A stretch of DNA of 64,000 bases, taken from the NCBI RefSeq assembly GCF_024508275.1, contig NZ_CP101989.1:3596001-3660000 (forward strand), given 5' to 3'. The stretch is from Cellulomonas wangsupingiae. GTDB taxonomy: Bacteria; Actinomycetota; Actinomycetes; Actinomycetales; Cellulomonadaceae. Below the pieces are notes generated by a model. It made no database searches. It was not told the DNA's origin and was given only the letters and a program-made list of their open reading frames with translations. Both the position numbers and the translations under genes were made by a program. Shown here in pieces: positions 8,105 through 18,645 of the stretch; position 1 is the first letter of the stretch; each line of letters opens with the position of its first letter.

Positions 8105-8585
8105 TCAGGAGGGGGTGAGGAGCGCCGGACGGGGAGCCAGGGAGGCCAGCAGGCGCGGCCGTCGTCGTCCGGGGTGCCCGGTGCGGCGGTGAAGACGAGC
8201 AGCACCTGGGACCGCTCGACGTCCACGAGCCGCTGGCACTCGAGGCTCATCTCCCCGACCTCGGGGTGGACGAGTCGCTTCCGCGTCTCGTGGCGCAGGC
8301 CCACCTCGAGCCCGGCCCACACCCGGGCGAACTCCTCGCTGCGCGCGAGCAGCGACTGCACGACCTGCTCCGCCCGCGAGCCGGGCCCCTGCCGGGCGAG
8401 CGCGGCGCGCAGGTCGGAGACGAACACCCGGCCGCGCACGTCGTGGTCCTGCGCGGGGTAGACGTCGCGCGAGGACGGGTGCACGAACCAGCGGTGCACG
8501 ACGACGCGGTCCAGCCCGGTCAGCGCGGACTCGTCCCCGAGCAGCGCGGCGGCCGCGGGGTTCTGCGCAAGCGCCTCCCCCGCGC
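8105..8585 (-). pseudogene. Remnant of an XRE/MmyB-type transcriptional regulator (C-terminal part)
   Basis: The frame from about 8580 down to about 8185 encodes a MmyB-like ligand-binding domain: ALAQNPAAAALLG, VVHRWFVHPSSRDVYP, RSEEFARVWAGLEV and RKRLVHPEVGEM are typical blocks of these helix-turn-helix regulators. The whole N-terminal HTH half is missing. Near the 3' end, after LVFTAAPGTPDD, the likely natural ending (LLASLAPR..., stop at 8105) lies in another frame, implying a one-base indel. No start codon or ribosome-binding site fits. It is best seen as a dead 3' fragment. Confidence 0.7.
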
Positions 8586-8654
8586 GCTCGCGCGACCGAG
8601 GCCGCGGTTGCCGCCGGTGACGAGCGCGCGGCGGGGGGTGGTGAGGCCGGTCAT
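8586..8654 (-). pseudogene. Remnant 5' end of a short-chain dehydrogenase/reductase gene
   Basis: An ATG at 8654 with a good GGAGG ribosome-binding site begins MTGLTTPRRALVTGGNRGLG, the N-terminus of an SDR enzyme with the TGxxxGxG NAD(P)-binding motif. After about 22 codons homology stops and the sequence runs, in a different frame, into the MmyB remnant. A deletion that joined an SDR start to the end of a neighbouring regulator gene explains both pieces. Confidence 0.6.
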
Positions 8655-8788
8655 GGTGTCCTCCGAGGTCCGCGGGGCGCCCGTGCGGCAGCCCGCGACT
8701 CCACCCTCGGGGCGCCGCCGGCCGCACAGAAGGTCACGTCGATCCGGGGACCGGCGGTCCCTGGATACGGCGCGAGGCGCGGCAGGCG

Positions 8789-9259
8789 TCAGGCGGTGAC
8801 GACGGCGCAGCGGTCCTCACCGGACGCGGCCGGACCCGTGGCCCGGGCGAGCAGCGCGCGCAGGGCGTCCTGCTCGTCGGCTGTCAGAGCACCGAGCACC
8901 GTGGCCTCGGCGGCGGCGATGCGGTCCTCGACGTCCGCGAGCGCGGTGCGGCCGAGCGCGGTCGCGGTGATGCGCCGGACGCGCCGGTCCGCCGGATCGG
9001 GGCAGCGCTCCACGAGCTCGGCGGCGCACAGGTCGTCGAGCAGGTACGTCATGACGGTCCGGTCGATGCCGAGGTGCCCGGCGAGGGCCGCCTGGGTGGG
9101 CGGCGTCGGGGTGTCGGCGACGACGCGCAGCAGGTGGTACCCGCGCGGACCGGCGGGGATGTCGTCGAGCACGTCGCCCACGGCCGTGCGCCAACGCGCC
9201 AGGAGGGTCCCCAGCTGCCAGCCCAGGTCGTCCCCGGCGCGCGTCGTGGTCTCGGTCAC
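8789..9259 (-). CDS. MarR-family transcriptional regulator
   Basis: A winged-helix regulator of about 156 residues with the usual MarR layout: N-terminal helix, HTH with TQAALAGHLGIDRTVMTYLLDDL, and the wing DPADRRVRRITATALG. GTG at 9259 is used; an in-frame GTG at 9283 would add eight residues with intergenic-like composition, and neither has a strong ribosome-binding site. It is divergent from the oxidoreductase fusion gene, with about 77 bases between, so it probably represses that gene and itself. The ligand is unknown. Confidence 0.9.
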   Translation of the reverse strand: MTETTTRAGDDLGWQLGTLLARWRTAVGDVLDDIPAGPRGYHLLRVVADTPTPPTQAALAGHLGIDRTVMTYLLDDLCAAELVERCPDPADRRVRRITATALGRTALADVEDRIAAAEATVLGALTADEQDALRALLARATGPAASGEDRCAVVTA

Positions 9260-9278
9260 GACGCCAGCATACCCGCGG

Positions 9279-9309
9279 TTCACCAGATCGTCTGCTGTGC
9301 ATATGATCT
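9279..9309 (+). promoter_or_regulatory. Promoter of the oxidoreductase fusion gene with possible MarR site
   Basis: TTCACC (9279-9284) and TATGAT (9302-9307) are spaced by 17 bases, giving a reasonable SigA-type promoter that would start transcription about 23 bases before the ATG at 9337. AGATC (9285-9289) and GATCT (9305-9309) form an inverted pair across the -10 box and could be a MarR operator. Confidence 0.45.
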
Positions 9310-9336
9310 AGCCAGAACACGACCAAGGAGGCCGTC

Positions 9337-11601
9337 ATGACCGACTACGGGCACGAGCTGCGGTTCGGCACGTTCCTCACCCCGCAGAACGCCGACCCGC
9401 GCACGCCCGTCGACCTCGCGGTGCTCAGCGAGCAGGCCGGCCTCGACCTCGTGACGTTCCAGGACCACCCGTACCAGCCGTCGTTCCTCGACACCTGGAC
9501 GCTGCTGTCGTGGGTCGCCGCGCGCACCGAGCGCGTCCACCTGGCCGGGAACGTGCTCAACGTCCCGCTGCGGCCACCGGCCGTCCTGGCGCGGGCGGCC
9601 GCGAGCCTGGACCTGCTGTCCGGCGGTCGCGTCGAGCTCGGCCTGGGCGCCGGCGCGTTCTGGGACGCCATCGAGGGCATGGGCGTCCCGCGGCTGACGC
9701 CCGGCGAGGCCGTGGACGCGCTCGGCGAGGCCATCGACGTCATCCGCGCCCTGTGGGACACCGACGGCCGCGGCCCGCTGCGCGTCGGCGGCGACCACCA
9801 CCACCTCGCCGGCGCCAAGCGCGGGCCCGCCCCGGCGCACGACATCGGCATCTGGGTCGGCGCGTACAAGCCGCGCATGCTGCGGCTCGTCGGCCGCACG
9901 GCCGACGGCTGGTTGCCGTCCCTGGGGTACCTGCAGCCCGGCGACCTCGGGCGAGGCAACACGACGATCGACGAGGCCGCCACCGCCGCCGGCCGCGACC
10001 CCCGCGAGATCCGCCGGCTGCTCAACGTCAACGGCCGCTTCGCCCCCACCCCGGGCGACGGGCTGGACGGCCCGCCCGAGCAGTGGGTCGACACGCTCGT
10101 GCGCTACGCGCTCGACGACGGCATCGGCACGTTCGTGCTGGCCACCGACGACCCCGGAACGATCCGGACGTTCGCCGAGCAGGTCGCGCCCGCGGTGCGC
10201 GACGCCGTGGCGGCGGCCCGCGCGACGTCCGGCACCTCGACCGCCGCCGTGCGCCCGGCAGCGGCCCTCGCCCGGCGCGTCCCCGGCATCGACTACGACG
10301 CCGTCCCGGCCGACGTGCCCGCCGTCGAGCCCGGCGACCGCGCCTACGCGGCGCTGCGCTCGACGTACATGCGCCGCGGCGCACCCGGCGTCGTCCTGCT
10401 CCCCCGCACGACGCCCCAGGTCGTCGACGCCCTCGGCTTCGCACGCGCCCAGCGCGGCCCGCTCGCGGTGCGCTCCGGCGGCCACGGCATCTCGGGTCGC
10501 TCGACGAACGACGGCGGCGTGCTGCTCGACGTCGGCGCGCTCGACGAGGTCACCGTCGTCGACGAGGCGACGCGGCGCGTGCGGCTCGGCGCCGGGGCCA
10601 CGTGGGGCAAGGTCGCCGCGACCCTCGCCCCGCACGGCTGGGCGATCTCGTCCGGGGACTACGGCGGCGTGGGCGTCGGCGGGCTGGCCACGACGGGCGG
10701 CATCGGGCTGCTCGGCCGGTCGTACGGCCTGACGATCGACCACGTCGTCGCGTACGAGGTGGTCACGGCCGACGGGTCGGTGCACGTCGTCGACGCGCAG
10801 CGCGAGCCCGAGCTGTTCTGGGGCCTGCGCGGCGCGGGAGGCAACCTCGGCGTCGTCACGTGGGTGGAGATCGAGGCCGCGGAGGTGCCCGACGTCGTCT
10901 TCGCGACCATGACGTTCGACGCCTCCGACCCCGCCCGCCTCCTCGCTCGCTGGGGCGGCGTCGTCCAGGACGCCGACCGGCGGCTGACCAGCTTCCTGCA
11001 CGTGCAGGCCGGGGGCGGCGGCCGTCCGCCGCTCGCGCAGGCCATGACGGTGTGGGCGGACGACGACACGACGTCGGCGGTCGCCGCGCTCGAGGAGCTG
11101 CTCGGCGCGGGCACCGTGCTCGACCAGCGCGCGACGCTCACGCCGTACTCCGGCGTCGTCGGGCCCGTCGCGCGGCACCACGACGGCGGCGCGCCGCCCG
11201 TCACGCGCTCGGGCCTGCTGCCGACCATGACGGACCACGCGGCCGACGACCTGGGACGGCTCCTCGGGTCGGGCGAGGCGATGCTCGTGCAGCTGCGCGC
11301 GACGGGCGGGGCGGGCGCCGACGTCGCCCCGGACGCGACCGCGTACGCCCACCGCCACCAGAGCTTCTCGGCCTCCGCGTTCGCGGGGCGGTCGAGCCGC
11401 ACAGGGCTCGACGACGCCTGGGACCGCCTCGCGCGCCCCCACATGGACGGCCTGTACCTGTCGTTCGAGACCGACCCTCGCCCCGAGCGGCTCCTCGAGG
11501 CGTTCCCCCCGCTGACGCTCGACCGGCTGCGCGCCCTCAAGCGCACGTACGACCCGGACCACGTCTTCGACCAGAACTTCCCGATCGACCCCCGGGGCTG
11601 A
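9337..11601 (+). CDS. Fused LLM-class flavin monooxygenase and FAD-linked oxidase
   Basis: A 754-residue two-enzyme fusion. Residues 1-295 are a luciferase-like (LLM class) FMN/F420 oxidoreductase, with LDLLSGGRVELGLGAG at 91-106. After a Thr/Ala linker, residues about 330-754 are a VAO/PCMH-type FAD oxidase: PRTTPQVVDALGFAR binds FAD, RSGGHGISG holds His383 for 8-alpha covalent FAD, and YDPDHVFDQNFPI is the BBE ending. The second cysteinyl FAD anchor of the BBE subgroup is replaced by GVGVGG. AAGGAGG precedes the ATG. A divergent MarR regulator suggests induction by an aromatic or xenobiotic compound. Substrates unknown. Confidence 0.88.
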   Translation: MTDYGHELRFGTFLTPQNADPRTPVDLAVLSEQAGLDLVTFQDHPYQPSFLDTWTLLSWVAARTERVHLAGNVLNVPLRPPAVLARAAASLDLLSGGRVELGLGAGAFWDAIEGMGVPRLTPGEAVDALGEAIDVIRALWDTDGRGPLRVGGDHHHLAGAKRGPAPAHDIGIWVGAYKPRMLRLVGRTADGWLPSLGYLQPGDLGRGNTTIDEAATAAGRDPREIRRLLNVNGRFAPTPGDGLDGPPEQWVDTLVRYALDDGIGTFVLATDDPGTIRTFAEQVAPAVRDAVAAARATSGTSTAAVRPAAALARRVPGIDYDAVPADVPAVEPGDRAYAALRSTYMRRGAPGVVLLPRTTPQVVDALGFARAQRGPLAVRSGGHGISGRSTNDGGVLLDVGALDEVTVVDEATRRVRLGAGATWGKVAATLAPHGWAISSGDYGGVGVGGLATTGGIGLLGRSYGLTIDHVVAYEVVTADGSVHVVDAQREPELFWGLRGAGGNLGVVTWVEIEAAEVPDVVFATMTFDASDPARLLARWGGVVQDADRRLTSFLHVQAGGGGRPPLAQAMTVWADDDTTSAVAALEELLGAGTVLDQRATLTPYSGVVGPVARHHDGGAPPVTRSGLLPTMTDHAADDLGRLLGSGEAMLVQLRATGGAGADVAPDATAYAHRHQSFSASAFAGRSSRTGLDDAWDRLARPHMDGLYLSFETDPRPERLLEAFPPLTLDRLRALKRTYDPDHVFDQNFPIDPRG

Positions 11602-11603
11602 GG

Positions 11604-11646
11604 GTGTGCAGGGTTCGTGGTGCTCAGCGTCACGAACCCTGCACAC
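11604..11646 (+). terminator. Terminator after the oxidoreductase fusion
   Basis: GTGTGCAGGGTTCGTG (11604-11619) pairs perfectly with 11631-11646 around an 11-base loop, starting 2 bases after the stop codon. The 16-bp stem is exact although less GC-rich than the genome, which argues for selection. Confidence 0.75.
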
Positions 11647-11728
11647 GCTGTCGCCGTCCGGACTCCACATCTCGGGTACCCAGGGGCGTTGTCAGGGGGC
11701 ACGCTCATCCCCGAGACCTGGAGGACCG

Positions 11729-12277
11729 ATGAACCCCAGCACGACGTCCCGCCCCCGCCGCAAGCGCCTCATGGTGGCCGGTGTCATCGCGGCGAGCCTG
11801 TCGGTCGCCGGCGCCACGGCCGCGATGGCCGCGAACAGCGGCTCCGCACCGGCGGGCACGACGCAGCCCGCGGGGCCGACGCCGGACGTGGCCCCGCCCG
11901 CGGCCGAGGGCGCAGCTCCCGCCGAGGGCGCGTCCGAGGTCCCCACCGACGAGCAGAGCGAGGCCCTGTGGGGCGCCGGCTACACGTCGGACGACCTCGA
12001 CGCGCTGAGCGACCTCTGGCAGACCGACGGGACCGAGACCAAGATCCGGGCCGGCCAGATGCTCCTCGAGGGCCAGGAGCTCCCCGTGGCACCGAACTCG
12101 ACCGCGCCGGGCGCGCAGCTCAGCGCCTTCTGGGACGCCGGCTACCTCTGGGAGGACGTCGAGGCGCTGAACGAGCTCTGGGGCACCGAGTGGCTCGAGA
12201 CCAAGCTGCGGGCCGGCCAGGCCCTGCTCGACGGCCAGGCGCTGCCCGTCCCCCCGAGCGGCACGCCCGCGTCCTGA
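11729..12277 (+). CDS. Secreted protein with two copies of a Trp-rich repeat domain
   Basis: A 182-residue protein with a signal peptide (RRKRLMVAG then hydrophobic to AMAAN, about residue 36), an Ala/Pro linker to about 75, and two tandem repeats of about 45 residues with the pattern AGYxxxDxxALxxLW, E-KxRAGQxLLxGxxLPV and PxSxxP. The C-terminal part is closely related to the end of the gene at 14017. GGAGG lies before the ATG at 11729; an upstream in-frame extension runs through the preceding terminator and is rejected. Function unknown. It leads a group with an amidoligase-like gene and a sigma factor and may be a substrate or regulatory target. Confidence 0.85.
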   Translation: MNPSTTSRPRRKRLMVAGVIAASLSVAGATAAMAANSGSAPAGTTQPAGPTPDVAPPAAEGAAPAEGASEVPTDEQSEALWGAGYTSDDLDALSDLWQTDGTETKIRAGQMLLEGQELPVAPNSTAPGAQLSAFWDAGYLWEDVEALNELWGTEWLETKLRAGQALLDGQALPVPPSGTPAS

Positions 12278-12317
12278 CGGCAGCCCCCTGACGACCCCAC
12301 CGACGACGAGGACTCCC

Positions 12318-13403
12318 GTGGACGAGCTGACGCTGCGCACCGGATTCGAGATCGAGCTCCTGGCACCGGCCGGGTCCGACAGGCAGGCCCTGGCGGACGT
12401 GCTCGCGGCCCGCGCCGGCGGCAGCGTGCGGCGGTCCTTCCACGCGGACAGCCAGCCGTCGCCGGTGCCGGGCGTCAGCGTCTTCCGGCACCTGTCGCCC
12501 GCCTTCGACGTCCTGGACGCGCAGGGGGCGCCGATGGCGCACCTCGTCGACGACATCACGATCGAGGCGGACCTCGTCCCGGTGCCCGGGTCGCAGCCGC
12601 GGCCCGGGCACCGGGGCTGGTACCGGCTGCTGTCGGACGACGCACGGCTGCTGCGCCTCGTCGAACGGCTCGTCGACGCGACCGCACCGCTGCCGACCGT
12701 GCTCGACCCGGTCGCCGACCTCTTCGGCGTCCGGGCCGACGTCTTCCCCGCCGCGGCGCGCGTCAACGACCCGACGGGCGCGACGATCGCGGTCGCGCTC
12801 CCGCTGCCCCCCGGACGCGAGCGGCCCTGCGAGGTCGTCACGCCGCCGCTGACGCAGGACCACGCCCGCGTCCTCGAACGCCTGCTGGCCCCGGCGCGCG
12901 AGCTGGGCTTCACGGTCCCGCAGGAGGCCGCCGTGCACCTGCACGTCGACGCCGCCCCCTACCGTCGGCCCACGGCGTTCGCGAACCTCGTGCGGCTCTT
13001 CACCCACTGGCGCGAGCCGCTGTGGGCGGCCCTGGGCACCAACCCCGCGTGCCGGCGCCTCGCGCCCCTGCCCGACGCGCTCGTCGCGCTCGTCGCGGAG
13101 CCCTGGCCGCAGGGCGACGACGCGTGGTCCGGCCTGGCGGAGGCGGCCCGCGCGACGGGGCTGACGAAGTACGCCGACGTCAACCTCGTCCAGCTCGTCG
13201 CGACGCGCCCCGTGCGGGACACCGTGGAGGTGCGCATCCTGCCCGGCGAGATCGACGGGCGGTCGATCGTGCGGCGCGCGGCCCTGGTGGAGCGGCTGCT
13301 GCTGCGCTGCCTCGACCCCGCACCGCTCCCGCGCCCCGGGTCGGACGCCGCACGCGACCCGCGTGCCGCGCTCGAGGACCTCGCGGCGGTGGCCGTCCGA
13401 TGA
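12318..13403 (+). CDS. Amidoligase-family protein (predicted COOH-NH2 ligase)
   Basis: A 361-residue member of the glutamine-synthetase-like amidoligase family, enzymes predicted to join carboxyl and amino groups in peptides or small molecules. Visible motifs: TGFEIELLAP (8-17), CEVVTPPL (171-178), HLHVD (207-211), KYADVNLVQL (284-293) and EVRILPG (304-310), supplying the expected acidic and basic active-site residues. Start is GTG at 12318, 40 bases after the secreted repeat protein, with a weak GAGGA site. Its stop overlaps the sigma factor start (ATGA at 13400-13403). The substrate is not known; the flanking repeat proteins are candidates by context only. Confidence 0.82.
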   Translation: MDELTLRTGFEIELLAPAGSDRQALADVLAARAGGSVRRSFHADSQPSPVPGVSVFRHLSPAFDVLDAQGAPMAHLVDDITIEADLVPVPGSQPRPGHRGWYRLLSDDARLLRLVERLVDATAPLPTVLDPVADLFGVRADVFPAAARVNDPTGATIAVALPLPPGRERPCEVVTPPLTQDHARVLERLLAPARELGFTVPQEAAVHLHVDAAPYRRPTAFANLVRLFTHWREPLWAALGTNPACRRLAPLPDALVALVAEPWPQGDDAWSGLAEAARATGLTKYADVNLVQLVATRPVRDTVEVRILPGEIDGRSIVRRAALVERLLLRCLDPAPLPRPGSDAARDPRAALEDLAAVAVR

Positions 13404-14020
13404 CCACGTGGATCCCGACCGGCGGCCCGGACAGCGCCGCGGTGCCCGTCGTGACGACCCTGACCCGTCGCTCGTCCGCACACGCCGACGCCGGCCGCCG
13501 CGACGCGCCTGCCGGTGCGAACGTCCTCGACGAGGTCGTGCGGACGCACCTGCCGGGCCTGGTGCGCTACGCGACCGCGCTCACCGGCGACGGGCACACC
13601 GCAGCCGACCTGGTGCAGGAGGTGCTGTTGCGCGCGCACGTGCGCTGGCACCGGATCGCGCTCATGGAGCGCCCCGACCTGTACCTGCGCCGCATGGTGA
13701 CGAACGAGCACCTGTCGTGGCGTCGCCGCTGGCACGTCCGCACCATCCACCCCGCCGCCGACGACGTCCTCGCCGCGCACGCACCGCACCAGGGTGACCA
13801 CGCCGACGACACCGTCCACGACGACGTCATGTGGGCGCACCTCGCCGCCCTGCCACCCCGGCAGCGCGCCGTCCTCGTGCTGCGCTACTACGAGGGCCTG
13901 GCGGACCCCGAGATCGCCTCCGTCCTCGAGACGTCGAGCGCCACCGTGCGCTCCCACGCCTCCCGGGCCCTCGCCACCCTGCGCCGGACCGACCTCACCA
14001 CCGCACCGGAGACACGATGA
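13400..14020 (+). CDS. SigE-family ECF RNA polymerase sigma factor
   Basis: A 206-residue extracytoplasmic-function sigma factor. An N-terminal extension of about 45 residues precedes region 2 (VRYATALTGDGHTAADLVQ, then LYLRRMVTNEH), and region 4 is LPPRQRAVLVLRYYEGLADP followed by the HTH ATVRSHASRALATLR. The ATG overlaps the amidoligase stop and the gene's own stop overlaps the next start (ATGA at 14017-14020), so the three are coupled. The membrane protein that follows sits where an anti-sigma factor is normally found. Confidence 0.92.
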   Translation: MTTWIPTGGPDSAAVPVVTTLTRRSSAHADAGRRDAPAGANVLDEVVRTHLPGLVRYATALTGDGHTAADLVQEVLLRAHVRWHRIALMERPDLYLRRMVTNEHLSWRRRWHVRTIHPAADDVLAAHAPHQGDHADDTVHDDVMWAHLAALPPRQRAVLVLRYYEGLADPEIASVLETSSATVRSHASRALATLRRTDLTTAPETR

Positions 14021-14691
14021 GCCAGCACGGCCGGACCGCCGGCTTCCCGGGAACCCCGCAGGACGACGAGCTCGCCGCCCGGATCACCAGCGCGCTGGCC
14101 CGCCGGGCCGCCACCGCACCCGACCCCGACGACGTCGCCGCCGCGGTCGAGCACGCGCTCGCCCGTCGCGGGGCCCCGCGCGTCGTCGCGATGCGCCGCG
14201 GCGGCAGGATCGTCGCTGCCGGCGTGGTCACCGGCACGCTCGCGGTGGGCGCCGGCAGTGCGGCCGCCGCCGCGAACCCGTACTCCGGCGTCGCCGTGGC
14301 GGTCGAGACGGCGGCGAAGACCGTCGGGCTGGACGTGTCGTTCATGCCCGACGGGTACACGCGCGCGCAGTACGACGCCGTGGAGGCCTCGGGCTACACC
14401 ACCGACGACTTCCGCGCCCTCGGCGAGCTGTGGCAGTACGAGGGCACCGACATCAAGGCCCGGATCGGTCAGGCGATCCTCGACGGCGAGCCCCTGCCGA
14501 TCGCGCCGAACTCGTCCGCCCCCGGCGCGCAGTACGACGCCTACTGGGGCGCCGGCTACGTCTGGGAGGACATCGAGGCGCTCAACGAGATCTGGGGCAC
14601 CGAGTGGCAGGAGACCAAGCTGCGCGCCGGCCAGGCGATCCTCGACGGCGAGCCGCTCCCGATCCCCCCGAGCGGCACCCCCCGCGACTGA
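14017..14691 (+). CDS. Membrane-anchored repeat protein, possible anti-sigma factor
   Basis: A 224-residue protein with a soluble N-terminus (1-62, helical, containing ELAARITSALARRAAT and VAAAVEHALARRG), one transmembrane segment (about 63-86) and an extracytoplasmic part with two repeats of the GYxxDDxxALxxLW / KxRxGQxxLxGxPLPI type, as in the protein at 11729. Translational coupling to the sigma factor and this topology are what is expected of an anti-sigma sensor; the N-terminus shows no zinc-binding HxxxCxxC. The anti-sigma role is inference, but membership in the operon is clear. Confidence 0.82.
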   Translation: MSQHGRTAGFPGTPQDDELAARITSALARRAATAPDPDDVAAAVEHALARRGAPRVVAMRRGGRIVAAGVVTGTLAVGAGSAAAAANPYSGVAVAVETAAKTVGLDVSFMPDGYTRAQYDAVEASGYTTDDFRALGELWQYEGTDIKARIGQAILDGEPLPIAPNSSAPGAQYDAYWGAGYVWEDIEALNEIWGTEWQETKLRAGQAILDGEPLPIPPSGTPRD

Positions 14692-14721
14692 CCTCCCCCA
14701 CCCGCCCACCCCGGGCGCGAG

Positions 14722-14751
14722 AGAGCAGTCCAGTCGCTGCTGGACTGCTCT
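14722..14751. terminator. Bidirectional terminator between the sigma-factor operon and asd
   Basis: AGAGCAGTCCAG (14722-14733) pairs exactly with 14740-14751 around a six-base loop. It lies between convergent genes, 30 bases from each, so it can stop transcription from both sides. The left arm belongs to a sequence shared with the intergenic region near 30575. Confidence 0.75.
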
Positions 14752-14781
14752 GTCGCGGGCCCGGGCAGGCGGCGCGGGCGG

Positions 14782-17104
<2,323 letters not shown>

Positions 17105-17263
17105 GGCTTCGGACGCTTCCGGTGGGCGGTCGGGGACCCCGCGAGTGTAGGCCCGGCCCAGGATGCGGACGCCGTCGATTCCGACAGGCGGACGGCACCG
17201 CGGACGCCCGGTGAAAGGGTTCGGGACCTGCACAGCCACCGTGGTGCGCGCGAGGGTGCTGGA

Positions 17264-18538
17264 ATGACCTCTCAGCGACCAGCGGTGCGCGCGCGCACCG
17301 CCCTCACCGCGCTCGTCGCGGCGCTCCTCGCCGTCGGCGGTGTCGTCGCGGCGGTGCAGGCCCAGGCCGCGGACGCCTGCCGCGTCGCGTGGACGGCCGC
17401 CTCCTGGCCCGGCGGCTTCACCGCCGACGTGCGCCTGACGTCGGGCGACGCCCGCTCCGCGTGGACGCTCACCTGGACGTTCCCGTCCGGGCAGCGGGTC
17501 GCGAACGCCTGGGGCGCGACGGTGACCCAGTCCGGCTCCGCCGTGACCGCCACGAACGCGGCGTGGAACGGGCAGCTGGCGGCCGGCGGCACCGCGTCCT
17601 TCGGCTTCCAGGGCACGTGGACGGGCAGCAACGCCACCCCCACGGACTTCCGGCTCGACGGCGTCCTGTGCGCGGGGCAGGCGACACCCACCGACCCGGC
17701 GTCCGCGAGCCCGACGCCGAGCGTGAGCCCGACGCCGAGCCCGACACCCACGGTCAGCCCGACACCGACCGTCAGCCCTACGCCGAGCCCGACACCGACC
17801 GTCAGCCCCACACCCACCCCGAGCCCGACGCCGACGCCCACGCCGACGCCGGGAGCCTGCGGCGGCGGCTTCTGCGACGGCTTCGAGACGCAGACCGGCA
17901 CGGTGCCCGCCGCGCCGTGGCGCGTCGTGCAGCCGGACTGCTCGGGCACCGGCACGGCGAGCATCGACGCGTCGGTCGCCCGCACCGGCAGCCGCTCGCT
18001 GCGGGTCGACGGCGCCGTGGGCTACTGCAACCACGTCTTCGTGCAGGCCGACGGCGCCGTCCCGGGGACGGCGGACCAGCCGACGTACGTGCGGTTCTGG
18101 GTGCGGCACACCACCGCCCTGCTCGCGTCGCACGTGACGTTCGCCGCGCTGAAGGACGCGAACGACGGCAACCGCGACCTGCGCATGGGCGGCCAGAACG
18201 GCGCACTGCAGTGGAACCGGTCCTCCGACGACGCGACCCTGCCGGAGCAGAGCCCCGCCGGCGTCGCCCTCAGCCGGCCGCTGCCGACGGGCCAGTGGTC
18301 GTGCGTCGAGGCGCTCATCGAGCCGGCGGGACGTCTGACGACGTGGCTCGACGGCACGCTCGTCACGGGCCTGGTCGCCGACGGCACCCCCACCCACGAC
18401 GTCGACGGCCAGTGGCACAACAAGGCGTGGACGCCGCGGCTCGTCGACCTCAAGCTGGGCTGGGAGAGCTACGGCGACGGCGCCGACACCCTCTGGTACG
18501 ACGACGTCGTGGTCTCGACGTCCCGCACCGGCTGCTGA
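17264..18538 (+). CDS. Secreted CBM2 protein with Cip1-like domain
   Basis: A 424-residue exported protein: signal peptide (1-35, ending AQA), CBM2 (about 36-136) with Trp48 and Trp101, a long linker of [14 protein letters not shown] repeats (about 141-197), and a C-terminal domain (about 200-424) resembling Cip1, a cellulose-induced protein of Trichoderma whose fold is that of a polysaccharide lyase. Visible blocks are [26 protein letters not shown] and a C-terminal LWYDDVVVS. Start ATG 17264 has GAGGG about 10 bases ahead. The biochemical activity of bacterial Cip1 homologues is uncertain; cellulose targeting is clear. Confidence 0.85.
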   Translation: MTSQRPAVRARTALTALVAALLAVGGVVAAVQAQAADACRVAWTAASWPGGFTADVRLTSGDARSAWTLTWTFPSGQRVANAWGATVTQSGSAVTATNAAWNGQLAAGGTASFGFQGTWTGSNATPTDFRLDGVLCAGQATPTDPASASPTPSVSPTPSPTPTVSPTPTVSPTPSPTPTVSPTPTPSPTPTPTPTPGACGGGFCDGFETQTGTVPAAPWRVVQPDCSGTGTASIDASVARTGSRSLRVDGAVGYCNHVFVQADGAVPGTADQPTYVRFWVRHTTALLASHVTFAALKDANDGNRDLRMGGQNGALQWNRSSDDATLPEQSPAGVALSRPLPTGQWSCVEALIEPAGRLTTWLDGTLVTGLVADGTPTHDVDGQWHNKAWTPRLVDLKLGWESYGDGADTLWYDDVVVSTSRTGC

Positions 18539-18645
18539 CCGGACGCCCGCTCCCCCGCCGCCCTCCCACCACCGGGCGACGCCGTCCGTGTGCGGTCCAC
18601 CCGCAGGTGGACCCGCGGCGGGCGACCGACTCCTAGCGTGGCGTC

